A stretch of DNA of 64,000 bases from Pseudomonas frederiksbergensis (GCF_003732665.1 NZ_MOBP01000022.1:235585-299584), one strand, 5' to 3'. Positions 26,547 to 34,510 are shown, counted from the stretch's first letter. Notes: generated by a model from the letters alone, not told the origin. Made by a program: numbers and translations.

Positions 26547-27416
26547 TTATCCCAATGACTTCTTGTAGCGGCCTTCGATCATCCGGTTCCACGACAGCAT
26601 GATCAGCAGGTTGAGCAGCAACAGGGCCACGGCAATCGCCGCGCCCATCGGCCAGTTCAGCTCCGACAGGTATTGGTCGTAGATCAGCGTCGCGACCATT
26701 TTCAGACGTCGGCCGCCGAGCAATCCCGGAATGGCGAAGGAGCTGGCAGCGAGGCCGAACACGATCAAGGTGCCGGACAACACGCCGGGCATGATCTGCG
26801 GCAGCACCACTTTGCGCATGACGGTGAGGTGGCTGGCGCCGAGGGACAGCGCGGCTTGTTCGGCGGCGGGGTCGAGTTTCTGCAGCGAGGTCCAGACCGG
26901 AATGATCATGAACGGCAGCATCACGTGGACGAGCGCAATCACCACCGCGAACGGCGTGTACAGCAGCTTCATCGGCGAGCCGCCGAAGGCTTGCAAGGTT
27001 TGGTTGACCAGGCCGTCGGCGCCGAGCAACAGGCTCCAGCCGAAGGCGCGCACCACCACCGAAATCAGCAGCGGGGTGAGGATCAGGATCAGGAAAATCG
27101 AACGCCACGGCGCGCCCATGCGGCTGAGGATGTAAGCCTCTGGCACACCGATCACCACGCACAGCAGGGTGGTCAGGCCGCTGATCCAGAACGTGCGCAG
27201 GAAGATTTCGTAGAAGTACGGATCGCCCAGCAGGCTGCTGTAGTGGTCGAGGGTATAGGCGTTGCTGTTGATGCCGGAGCTGTAGTCGAAGACGTTGAAC
27301 GACAGCACCAGCGTCAGCAATAAAGGAATGACCAGCAGGCACACATACAGCGCCAGCGCCGGTGCCGACAATAAATAGCCTTGGCGTCCCTGGCGGGCGG
27401 CGGCGAGCAGACTCAT
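26547..27416 (-). CDS. ABC transporter permease, PotB type
   Basis: The 289-residue protein has about six membrane segments (ALALYVCLLVIPLLLTLVLSF first) and the EAA motif AALSLGASHLTVMRKVVLPQIMPG. It is the PotB-like partner of the permease at 25746. The ATG at 27416 overlaps the ATPase stop as ATGA, so the earlier in-frame codons are not used. Confidence 0.9.
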   Translation of the reverse strand: MSLLAAARQGRQGYLLSAPALALYVCLLVIPLLLTLVLSFNVFDYSSGINSNAYTLDHYSSLLGDPYFYEIFLRTFWISGLTTLLCVVIGVPEAYILSRMGAPWRSIFLILILTPLLISVVVRAFGWSLLLGADGLVNQTLQAFGGSPMKLLYTPFAVVIALVHVMLPFMIIPVWTSLQKLDPAAEQAALSLGASHLTVMRKVVLPQIMPGVLSGTLIVFGLAASSFAIPGLLGGRRLKMVATLIYDQYLSELNWPMGAAIAVALLLLNLLIMLSWNRMIEGRYKKSLG

Positions 27417-28432
27417 GCCGGCACCTCGTCGACACTCAACACCCGCAACAGCGCCGCGTCCCAGTCCAGGCCCACCGCCGTACCTTCGGCCAGCGGCGCC
27501 GAGCCATCGTTGCGGCGTACCACGCTGAGTTCGCCCAGGGTCGTGGACACGCCGTACAGCCATTGGCTGCCGAGGAAAAAGCGGCTGACGATCTGACCTT
27601 GCAAACGGCCGTGATCTTTATCCCGCAGATCGATTTTTTCCGGGCGCAGGCTCAGGGTCAGGTCGCCGCCACTGCGGACTTGAACAACACCGGCGCCATC
27701 GCGCTCACCGGGCAGTAGATTGGCCTTGCCGACAAACCCGGAGATGAACTCGGTGCGCGGGTGTTCATAAAGGGTGTATGGCGCGTCAATCTGGGTGATG
27801 CGCCCGGCCTGCATCACCACCACTCGATCGCTGATCGACAGCGCTTCGGACTGATCGTGGGTGACCATCAACGTGGTAATGCCGACTTCACGCTGGATGC
27901 GGCGGATCTCGAATTGCATCTCTTCGCGCAAGTTGGCGTCGAGGTTGGACAGCGGTTCGTCGAGCAACAGCACCGGCGGTTCAATCACCAACGCCCGAGC
28001 CAGCGCCACACGCTGACGCTGACCGCCGGACAGTTCTCGTGGATAACGTTCGGCGTGCTGATCGAGGCGCACCAGTTTCAGCACCCGCTCCACCCGCTGC
28101 TGCAACTCGGCGTTGGGCACTTTGCGCATCCGCAGGCCAAAGGCGACGTTGTCCTGCACGCTCATGTGCGGGAACAGCGCGTAACTCTGAAACACCACGC
28201 CCAGGCCACGGCTGGCGGGTTTGGCGTGGGTGATGTCGCGACCATCGAGCACGATGCGTCCGCTGCTGACGTCGACGAAGCCGGCAATCATTTGCAACGT
28301 GGTGGTTTTGCCGCAGCCGGAAGGGCCGAGCAGGGATACGAACTCGCCTTTTTCCACCGAGAGATTGGTGGCGACGACCGCGTCGATTGCGCCGTAGCGT
28401 TTACCGAGGTTTTCAAGTTGCACGAATGCCAT
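27413..28432 (-). CDS. ABC transporter ATP-binding protein, PotA type
   Basis: The 339-residue ATPase has Walker A GPSGCGKTT, Q-loop FQSYALFPHMSV, signature LSGGQRQRVALARAL, Walker B VLLLDEPLSNLDA and switch histidine MVTHDQ, followed by a C-terminal TOBE region (LSLRPEKIDL). It powers the importer formed with the two permeases and the binding protein at 21107. The ATG at 28432 has GGAG 7 bases upstream. It is the first gene of the operon, divergent from the IclR gene. Confidence 0.92.
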   Translation of the reverse strand: MAFVQLENLGKRYGAIDAVVATNLSVEKGEFVSLLGPSGCGKTTTLQMIAGFVDVSSGRIVLDGRDITHAKPASRGLGVVFQSYALFPHMSVQDNVAFGLRMRKVPNAELQQRVERVLKLVRLDQHAERYPRELSGGQRQRVALARALVIEPPVLLLDEPLSNLDANLREEMQFEIRRIQREVGITTLMVTHDQSEALSISDRVVVMQAGRITQIDAPYTLYEHPRTEFISGFVGKANLLPGERDGAGVVQVRSGGDLTLSLRPEKIDLRDKDHGRLQGQIVSRFFLGSQWLYGVSTTLGELSVVRRNDGSAPLAEGTAVGLDWDAALLRVLSVDEVPA

Positions 28433-28590
28433 AGCTGCGCTCCACCTGAGATTGTTATGCGCGGCCTTGGGGGCGCGCTTTTTTGTATGGGCAGATACGA
28501 AAGGATGATGCGGGGTGCGTTGGCGCTCGACTTGGGTCGGCTGCCGCTGTTGTTCGAATCGCCCCTGTATGGACGCAGAGTAGGACGAAG

Positions 28591-28624
28591 AATAGGATGC
28601 GCTCAATGGCCTATTTCACTGAAG
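28591..28624. promoter_or_regulatory. Candidate IclR operator
   Basis: AATAGG-N13-CCTATT (28591-28615), followed at once by a CTATTTCA box that recurs as CTATTTTCA about 20 bases further on, lies between the divergent ATPase and IclR genes. Position and symmetry suit an IclR-family operator; the assignment is inference. Confidence 0.4.
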
Positions 28625-28677
28625 CGATGACTATTTTCAGTTTCATTCGGTGAGTAAATTTATTGTTGAGAAAACCC

Positions 28678-29514
28678 ATGTCTGATTCCACTGAGCGGAA
28701 TGAAAACAAAAATGAAGTCGGTGTTGGCGCCGTCTCCCGGCTGTTCGCGGTGCTGCGCAGCCTTGGCGATACGGTCGAGGGCGGCGAGCGCGTGACGCAA
28801 CTGGCCCAGCGCATCGGTCTGTCGCAACCGACCACCCACCGCTTGCTGCGCAGTTTGATGGATGAAGGCATGGTCGAGCAGGACGCGCGCAGCAAACGCT
28901 ATCGCCTGAGCCTGGATTTCTTCGCCCTGGCGGCCCGCGCTGGCAACACCGGCAACCTGCGGGAACTGGCGCGCCCGGCGTTGCTGCGGCTGTCGGCGTC
29001 GTTGGGGGATTCGTTGTTTCTGCTGGCGCGCAGTGGCTTTGATGCGATCTGCCTGGACCGCAGTGAAGGTCCGTTTCCGATTCGCACCTTTACTGGCGAT
29101 ATCGGCGGGCGGGTGGCGCTGGGCGTCGGGCAAGGGAGTCTGGCGATCCTGGCGTTTCTGCCGGAAGAAGAGCGGGACACGGTCATTCACTACAACCTGC
29201 CACGGCTCAAGGACTTCCATTTGTATGACGAAGTGTTCCTGCGTTCGGAAGTCGAGAACGTACGGGCGTTGGGGTATGCCGGACGGAATACGGGGGTGTT
29301 GCAGGGCATGGCCGGGGTGGCGGTGCCGATTCTGGATCGGGATGGGCGGGCGGTGGCGGCGTTGAGTGTGGCCACCGTCAGTGATCGGTTGGGGCCGGAT
29401 CGGTTGCCGACGGTGGTGGAAATGCTCAAGCGTGAGGCGGCGCTGATCGGGCCACGGATTAATCCGTTTGATCCGTTGTTGCGCAGGCCTTCGCAGGTAT
29501 TCGGTCAGGGCTGA
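28678..29514 (+). CDS. IclR-family transcriptional regulator
   Basis: The 278-residue protein has an N-terminal winged helix-turn-helix (RLFAVLRSLGDTVEGGERVTQLAQRIGLSQPTTHRLLRSLMDEGMVEQ) and a C-terminal IclR effector domain (DIGGRVALGVGQGSLAILAFLPEEE, GMAGVAVPILDRDGRAVAALSVATVSDRL). Divergent from the ABC/dehydrogenase operon, it is inferred to regulate uptake and oxidation of that substrate. The ATG at 28678 has a weak GAG site; a TTG at 28663 is in frame. Confidence 0.88.
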   Translation: MSDSTERNENKNEVGVGAVSRLFAVLRSLGDTVEGGERVTQLAQRIGLSQPTTHRLLRSLMDEGMVEQDARSKRYRLSLDFFALAARAGNTGNLRELARPALLRLSASLGDSLFLLARSGFDAICLDRSEGPFPIRTFTGDIGGRVALGVGQGSLAILAFLPEEERDTVIHYNLPRLKDFHLYDEVFLRSEVENVRALGYAGRNTGVLQGMAGVAVPILDRDGRAVAALSVATVSDRLGPDRLPTVVEMLKREAALIGPRINPFDPLLRRPSQVFGQG

Positions 29515-29531
29515 CACCCCGCATTTCCCCT

Positions 29532-29621
29532 TGTGGGAGCGGGCTTGCTCGCGAAAGCGGTGTGTCAGTCAGTACTTATGTGTCTGATATACCGCTTTCG
29601 CGAGCGAGCCCGCTCCCACAG
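29532..29621. repeat. REPIN, GTGGGAGCGGG family
   Basis: Inverted REP pair between the convergent IclR and anti-sigma factor genes. Confidence 0.94.
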
Positions 29622-29637
29622 GGGATTTTTGGTGTGA

Positions 29638-30390
29638 TCAGAATTGTGCGGTTTGCTTGAGCATCCGCGCCGCCGCCGTATCACTGGGGCTGACCATCGC
29701 ATAGTTGTACCCGGCGCCCGACCAGTATTCGGCCTGCAACTCGCCATCGCTGCGACTGCCTCGCGGCAACAGGTAGTTTTTCGGGCCGGGCGGGCGCACG
29801 TAGAAGCTGATCTTGTGCCCGCCCGCATCTTCATAGACCACCATTGCCGCCGGCCCTTGCTCGGTACTCAGCAACCTGCCGCTGACCGGTTTGAACCCGG
29901 CGCCCGCCAGGTCCGGCAAGCGATTGGCCTGGGTGAAGTAGCGGTCGAGCCAGCGCTGCATATCGCCGTCATCACTGACCTTGTAATCCGCCGGCAAGAT
30001 GCCTTGCTGGGCGAACAAACGGTAGGCCTGCATGGCATCGGCCATCGGCGCCTGGGTGCTGACAAAAGTCATTTCCCGGGCCTGCCAGCCGCTGATCGCG
30101 CCGACGCTGACGGCGATCAACAACACCGCCGCGCTGGCCAGATGGCGTCGGGACTGGCGTTTAAGGCGTTGGCGAATCACGGCGGGATCGAGGTCCGGAT
30201 TGGCCGGTTGCTGCAACGCGCCGCTTAAGGCTGCGCGCAGTTGCTGGGCGTCCTGCTGCCAGGCCCGCACTTGCTCGGAAACTTCGGCATTGCTGGCCAG
30301 AAAAGTCTCCACCAGACGTCGGTCCGCATCGCTGAGTTGGTGATCGATGTAGGCGTGCAGGTCACGCTCGCTTGGGGGCATGCTGATCAT
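29638..30390 (-). CDS. Membrane anti-sigma factor (cysteine-free)
   Basis: The 250-residue protein has a cytoplasmic N-terminal anti-sigma-like domain (ERDLHAYIDHQLSDADRRLVETFLASNAEVSEQVRAWQQDAQQL), one membrane segment (HLASAAVLLIAVSVGAISGW, about residues 83-102) and a periplasmic part of about 145 residues. It overlaps the ECF sigma gene by 4 bases (ATGA), so the two are coupled. It has no cysteine anywhere, hence no H-x3-C-x2-C zinc site, so sensing by zinc-thiol oxidation is unlikely. The signal probably reaches it through its periplasmic domain or proteolysis. Confidence 0.87.
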   Translation of the reverse strand: MISMPPSERDLHAYIDHQLSDADRRLVETFLASNAEVSEQVRAWQQDAQQLRAALSGALQQPANPDLDPAVIRQRLKRQSRRHLASAAVLLIAVSVGAISGWQAREMTFVSTQAPMADAMQAYRLFAQQGILPADYKVSDDGDMQRWLDRYFTQANRLPDLAGAGFKPVSGRLLSTEQGPAAMVVYEDAGGHKISFYVRPPGPKNYLLPRGSRSDGELQAEYWSGAGYNYAMVSPSDTAAARMLKQTAQF

Positions 30391-30893
30391 TTGAGTCTCC
30401 GCAGGGAAGGGCGGCTGATTTCGCCGTCGCTGAGTTCGCGCAAGGCCTGGCGAGCGCGGGACAGGCGGGACATCACGGTGCCCGTCGGGACGCCGAGAAT
30501 CTCGGCGACCTCTTTATACGTCAGGCCTTCCACCGACACCCACAGCAGCAGGGCGCGCTGTTCGGTGTTGAGCTGGTCGAAGGCTTGCAGGGTGGTTTGC
30601 GCGATCACCGTGCGCTCGGCGGACGGCTGCGCATCGTCACGTCCGGTAAAGAATTCGAGCATCCGCGCATACCGCCGGGAGCGCCGGTGAGCGTCGAGAA
30701 ACTGCCGATACAGAATCGAAAACAACCAGGCCCGCAGGTCGCCGTCGGGGCGTTTGTCACTCCAACTCGACAGCGCCCGTTCGAGGCTGGCCTGGACCAA
30801 GTCGTCGGCGCTGCTGGGGTTGCGGGTCAACGACACCGCGAACCTTCGCAATCTGGGAATGATTTCTCTCAGTTGTTCGTCGATATCGTTCAT
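30387..30893 (-). CDS. ECF-type RNA polymerase sigma factor
   Basis: The 168-residue protein has sigma region 2 (LRRFAVSLTRNPSSADDLVQASLERALSSW, then DLRAWLFSILYRQFLDAHRR) and region 4 (LNTEQRALLLWVSVEGLTYKEVAEILGVPTGTVMSRLSRARQAL), with no extra domains. It is held by the anti-sigma factor encoded next. The ATG at 30893 is chosen over a GTG at 30911 because the predicted promoter (-10 at 30926-30931) would put the transcript start only a few bases before that GTG. The promoter has the same form as that of the divergent catalase operon, suggesting autoregulation. Confidence 0.9.
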   Translation of the reverse strand: MNDIDEQLREIIPRLRRFAVSLTRNPSSADDLVQASLERALSSWSDKRPDGDLRAWLFSILYRQFLDAHRRSRRYARMLEFFTGRDDAQPSAERTVIAQTTLQAFDQLNTEQRALLLWVSVEGLTYKEVAEILGVPTGTVMSRLSRARQALRELSDGEISRPSLRRLK

Positions 30894-30925
30894 GAGTTTC
30901 TGACTAGTCACTACGCTGGACTAGG

Positions 30926-30952
30926 AAGACGCCCGGCATTCGAGGTTATTCC
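30926..30952 (-). promoter_or_regulatory. Predicted ECF promoter for the sigma/anti-sigma operon
   Basis: On the minus strand GGAATAACCT-N11-CGTCTT fits the ECF pattern of a GGAA-type -35 element and a CGTC -10 element at about 16 bases. It mirrors the plus-strand promoter at 30981-31007. Confidence 0.75.
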
Positions 30953-30980
30953 ACGCCTGCAAAAATAAATACCGGCCGAT

Positions 30981-31007
30981 GGAATAAACCTGCGCGGGGT
31001 GCGTCTG
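30981..31007 (+). promoter_or_regulatory. Predicted ECF promoter for the peroxidase/cytochrome operon
   Basis: GGAATAAACC-N11-CGTCTG has the same two elements and spacing as the minus-strand promoter of the sigma gene 30 bases away. It lies 43 bases before the ATG of the peroxidase gene. Confidence 0.75.
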
Positions 31008-31049
31008 CTTGGTTCTTCTCACTTGTGGCCGATGGCCCTGGAGTCTTTC

Positions 31050-32135
31050 ATGGTAGATCGCTCAACACCGCCCAACCGGCCGCCGCTGAGTACCGCCAGC
31101 CTGACAGCCCGCCTGGCCGGCATTGCGGTCATCGTCGCCGCAGTGGCCGGGGCTTTTGCCTACGTCAATGGCACCTTTGACCCACAACGCCTGACGCCGA
31201 AAAAACTGATCAATGTGCTGGAAACCAACAACGGCGTGCACCCGGGGTTCCGGCGTAATCACTCCAAAGGCGTGTGCGTGATCGGCCATTTCGAAAGCAG
31301 CGGTGAGGCGCGCAGCTATTCCAGCGCCCAGGTGTTCAATGAACCGCAGACCCCGGTGGTAGGACGTTTCGCACTGCCGGCCGGCAGTCCTTATGCGCCG
31401 GACTCCGCCGTGCCAATCCGCAGCATGGCGCTACGCTTCACCCAGGCCAATGGCCAACAGTGGCGCACCGGGATGAACAGCATGCCGGTGTTCCCGGTGG
31501 GCACGCCCGAGGCGTTTTATCAGTTGCAGCAAGCGCAATCGCCGGACCCGGCCACGGGTAAACCCAATCCTGCGGCGGTGCCGGCGTTTTTTGGTTCGCA
31601 CCCCGAAGCCGGGCCGTTCCTGGCCTGGATCAAAACGGCGAAGCCGTCCGCCAGTTACGTGACGGAGACCTATAACAGCGTCAACGCGTTTTACCTGGTG
31701 AATGCGTCCGGGCAGAAGCAGGCGGTGCGTTGGAGCATGGTCCCGGTGGCCCAGGACGCGGCGGGTGCCACGGCGCCTGAAGGTGGGGATTTCCTGGAGA
31801 AAGACCTGGTGCAGAAGATTGCCGCAGGACCGCTGCGCTGGAAGTTGAACATCATCCTGGCTAACCCCGGTGACCCGGTGAATGACGCCAGCAAGGCCTG
31901 GCCCGAGGGCCGCAAAGTGATCAACGCCGGGACCCTGGTGCTCGACGCGACCCAGCCGCAACTCAACGGTGAGTGCCGCGACATCAACTACGACCCGCTG
32001 GTGTTGCCGGCCGGTATCGAAGGTTCCGACGACCCGTTGCTCGCCGCGCGCTCCGCCGGTTACGCCAGTTCCTATCTGCGTCGCACCAGCGAAGTTAATC
32101 AGTTGCCCGCCGCCAAACAGGAGGCTCAACAATGA
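31050..32135 (+). CDS. Catalase-like heme peroxidase (SrpA type), membrane-anchored or exported
   Basis: The 361-residue protein is a short catalase-family member. An N-terminal hydrophobic stretch (LTARLAGIAVIVAAVAGAFAYVNG) acts as membrane anchor or signal. The catalase core follows: NGVHPGFRRNHSKGVCVIGHFESSG with the distal heme histidine, and at the C terminus INYDPLVLPAGIEGSDDPLLAARSAGYASSYLRRTSE with the region of the proximal tyrosine. At about 36 kDa it lacks the long C-terminal part of true catalases; such proteins act as organic or hydrogen peroxide peroxidases. The ATG at 31050 has GGAG 7 bases upstream. It overlaps the cytochrome b561 gene as ATGA and is probably controlled by the divergent ECF sigma factor. 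Confidence 0.9.
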   Translation: MVDRSTPPNRPPLSTASLTARLAGIAVIVAAVAGAFAYVNGTFDPQRLTPKKLINVLETNNGVHPGFRRNHSKGVCVIGHFESSGEARSYSSAQVFNEPQTPVVGRFALPAGSPYAPDSAVPIRSMALRFTQANGQQWRTGMNSMPVFPVGTPEAFYQLQQAQSPDPATGKPNPAAVPAFFGSHPEAGPFLAWIKTAKPSASYVTETYNSVNAFYLVNASGQKQAVRWSMVPVAQDAAGATAPEGGDFLEKDLVQKIAAGPLRWKLNIILANPGDPVNDASKAWPEGRKVINAGTLVLDATQPQLNGECRDINYDPLVLPAGIEGSDDPLLAARSAGYASSYLRRTSEVNQLPAAKQEAQQ

Positions 32136-32677
32136 GCGCCCAACCCAAGCATTTCGTCCCGCTGGCGCGCCTGCTGCACTGGCTGATGGCGTTGATGGTC
32201 ATTGCGATGCTGTTTATCGGCGCGGGCATGGTGGCCTCGGTGTCCGAGCGTCATGAATGGCTGATCCACCTGCACAAACCTTTGGGTATTGCGATTCTGC
32301 TGCTGGTGATCGTGCGCCTGGCTGTGCGGTTCTCCACCCAGCAGCCGCCGCTGCCGGCGGACCTGCCCGGTTGGCAGGTGCTGGCGGCCAAGGCGTCGCA
32401 TGTCTTGCTGTATGCGCTGATGCTGATTTTGCCGTTGCTGGGCTGGGCGATGATTTCGGCGGCGGGGGATCCCGTGATGCTCAGCAGCTCGCTGCAACTG
32501 CCGTCGATTGTGCCGGCCAATGCCCAGGTGTTTGCGGTATTGCGCAAGGCTCACGGGTATCTGGCGTATCTGCTGTTCCTGACGGTGCTGCTGCACCTGG
32601 CGGCGGCGCTGTTTCATGGTTGGGTGCGCCGCGATGACGTGCTGGACAGCATGTTGCGGGGTAAGGATCGCGGTTGA
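32132..32677 (+). CDS. Cytochrome b561, partner of the catalase-like peroxidase
   Basis: The 181-residue protein has four membrane helices with paired histidines: RLLHWLMALMVIAML, WLIHLHKPLGIAILLL, ASHVLLYALMLILPLLGW and AHGYLAYLLFLTVLLHLAAALFHGW. It overlaps the upstream peroxidase gene by 4 bases. As a diheme quinol oxidase-type carrier it is inferred to supply electrons to the peroxidase at the outer face of the inner membrane. Confidence 0.9.
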   Translation: MSAQPKHFVPLARLLHWLMALMVIAMLFIGAGMVASVSERHEWLIHLHKPLGIAILLLVIVRLAVRFSTQQPPLPADLPGWQVLAAKASHVLLYALMLILPLLGWAMISAAGDPVMLSSSLQLPSIVPANAQVFAVLRKAHGYLAYLLFLTVLLHLAAALFHGWVRRDDVLDSMLRGKDRG

Positions 32678-32698
32678 GTTGATCTCCGCTGAATCATT

Positions 32699-32787
32699 GT
32701 GGGAGCGGGCTTGCTCGCGAAGTCGGCGTGTCAGTCGGTATTCATGTCTCTGACACACCGCCTTCGCGAGCATGCCCGCTCCCACAG
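32699..32787. repeat. REPIN overlapping the end of the MFS gene
   Basis: Inverted REP pair. Its right half (32742-32787) is translated on the minus strand as the last 15 codons and stop of the MFS transporter. Confidence 0.94.
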
Positions 32788-33968
32788 ACTTCGGGTGTTT
32801 TGGCGGGCAGCGTTCGCCACCAATAGATCAGCGCCACGGCATTGATCCCGGCACCCAACAGGCAAACACCGATCCATCCACCCCACGCATACATCGCCGT
32901 CGAACCAATCGACCCCAGCGCACTGCCTATCGAATAAAACAGCATATACCCGGCGGTCAGTCGACTCTGCGCTTCGGGCCGCACGCTGTAGATCATGCTC
33001 TGGCTAGTGACGTGTACCGCTTGCAAACCCAAATCCAGCGTAATCACCCCCAGCAACAGCGCCCACAGCGAGGATTGGGTGAAGGCGATGGGCAGCCACG
33101 ACGCCAGCATTAGCAACAGCGATAAACCGCTGGTCCATTGCCCCAAGCCGCGATCAGCCAGGTGACCCGCCCGGGCCGCTGCGAGGGCTCCGGCCGCACC
33201 GGCCAGTCCGAATAATCCGATTTGCGTGTGGGACAACGACAGCGGCGGGGCGCTGAGGGGCAGGACCATGGGCGTCCACAACACCATGGCACTGGCGAAG
33301 GTCAGCAGGGCGAGAGTCGCCCGTTGGCGCAGCAGCGGTTCTTCCTTGAACAAGGCGAAAACCGAGCCGATCAGCGCGGCGTAAGTGTGCGGCGGTTGCG
33401 GGGCTTCGTGTTTGGGCAGCACGCGAAACAGCAGCAACGCCATCACCAAGGTCAACCCTGCCGACAAGATATAGATCGAGCGCCATCCCGCCAGATCCGC
33501 CATGCCACCGGCCACCGTGCGAGCCAGCAAAATGCCGACGACGATGCCGCTGGTGATGACCCCGACCACGCGTCCCCGTTGAGCGGGAATCGCCAACGTC
33601 GCGGCGTAAGCCACCAACACCTGCGTCACTACCGCGAGCAACCCGGTCAACGCCATGCCGATCAGCAGCCAGATGCTGTTTTGCGCGAACGCGATCATCA
33701 GCAACGCCAGCGCCGACAACAGTGTTTGCGTGACGATCAGGCGCCTGCGATTGAGCAAATCCCCGAGCGGCACCAGCAACAACAACCCCAAACCGTAGCC
33801 GACTTGAGTCAGGGTGACGACGAGGCCGATGGTTGCCGGGTGGATGGAAAAGGCTTCAGCCATGGCGTCGAGCAGCGGTTGTGCGTAATACACGTTGCCG
33901 ACGGCCAGACCGCAGGCGATGGCGAACAGCAGCACCACGCTTTTATTCAAGGGTTGATGAGGCTTCAT
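32742..33968 (-). CDS. MFS drug/solute exporter
   Basis: The 408-residue protein has about 12 membrane segments and the MFS motifs GYGLGLLLLVPLGDLLNRRRLI and LAVVTQVLVAYAATLAIPAQRGRVVGVITSG. It belongs to the DHA1-type exporters often paired with HxlR regulators. The ATG at 33968 has AGGAG upstream. The C-terminal end VCGSGHAREGGVSET is encoded by the REPIN, so the original stop has been displaced by insertion. Its transcription with the divergent HxlR gene is likely controlled through the palindrome at 33981-34042. Confidence 0.87.
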   Translation of the reverse strand: MKPHQPLNKSVVLLFAIACGLAVGNVYYAQPLLDAMAEAFSIHPATIGLVVTLTQVGYGLGLLLLVPLGDLLNRRRLIVTQTLLSALALLMIAFAQNSIWLLIGMALTGLLAVVTQVLVAYAATLAIPAQRGRVVGVITSGIVVGILLARTVAGGMADLAGWRSIYILSAGLTLVMALLLFRVLPKHEAPQPPHTYAALIGSVFALFKEEPLLRQRATLALLTFASAMVLWTPMVLPLSAPPLSLSHTQIGLFGLAGAAGALAAARAGHLADRGLGQWTSGLSLLLMLASWLPIAFTQSSLWALLLGVITLDLGLQAVHVTSQSMIYSVRPEAQSRLTAGYMLFYSIGSALGSIGSTAMYAWGGWIGVCLLGAGINAVALIYWWRTLPAKTPEVCGSGHAREGGVSET

Positions 33969-33980
33969 GCCAGGCTCCTG

Positions 33981-34042
33981 ATGTGGTTTCAAAATAAAAC
34001 CAGTTGTACCGTAGAGATACTGGTTTTATATTGCAACCACAT
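33981..34042. promoter_or_regulatory. Nested palindrome, HxlR operator candidate
   Basis: TAAAACCAG-N16-CTGGTTTTA (33995-34028) lies inside ATGTGGTT/AACCACAT (33981-33988 and 34035-34042), both centred on 34011.5; four of the six bases between the half-sites also pair. The structure covers the plus-strand promoter, so a bound dimer would block it. Confidence 0.72.
34004..34032 (+). promoter_or_regulatory. Sigma-70 promoter of the HxlR gene
   Basis: TTGTAC-N17-TATATT, optimal spacing, lies inside the palindrome and ends 31 bases before the HxlR start. Confidence 0.62.
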
Positions 34043-34063
34043 TTGCAGTCTGCGAGCAGGATC

Positions 34064-34510
34064 ATGGTCAAGCGAACAAGCATGGAAGGCGCCGAATGCC
34101 CGGTCGCCCGTTCACTGGATGCCATCGGCGATTGGTGGTCGTTGCTGATCGTGCGTGATGCCTTCGATGGCATTCGCCGGTTTGGCGAGTTCCAGCGCAA
34201 TTTGGGCATGGCCAAGAACATACTCTCGGCGCGGCTGCGCACGTTGGTGGCCCACGGGATTTTCGATCTGGTGCCGGCGTCGGATGGCAGCGCGTATCAG
34301 GAATATGTGCTGACGGAGAAGGGCAAAGGCCTGTTCCCGTTGATCATCGGCTTGCGGCAGTGGGGCGAGGCGTTTTTCTTTGAGGCGGGGGAGGCGCATT
34401 CACGGGTGGTGGATCGTGAACAGGGGCGGCCGGTGCGACCGTTGGAGTTGCGCGCCGAGGATGGCCGGTTGTTGGGGCCGGAGGATTGCGTGCGAGTGGC
34501 CGCCGAATGA
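34064..34510 (+). CDS. HxlR-family transcriptional regulator
   Basis: The 148-residue winged-helix protein has the HxlR pattern: CPVARSLDAIGDWWSLLIVRDAFDGIRRFGEFQRNLGMAKNILSARLRTLVAHGIF. The conserved N-terminal cysteine (about Cys12) is the residue that senses electrophiles or oxidants in several family members. Divergent from the MFS exporter, it probably represses both genes until its inducer appears. The ATG at 34064 has AGGA upstream. Confidence 0.9.
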   Translation: MVKRTSMEGAECPVARSLDAIGDWWSLLIVRDAFDGIRRFGEFQRNLGMAKNILSARLRTLVAHGIFDLVPASDGSAYQEYVLTEKGKGLFPLIIGLRQWGEAFFFEAGEAHSRVVDREQGRPVRPLELRAEDGRLLGPEDCVRVAAE

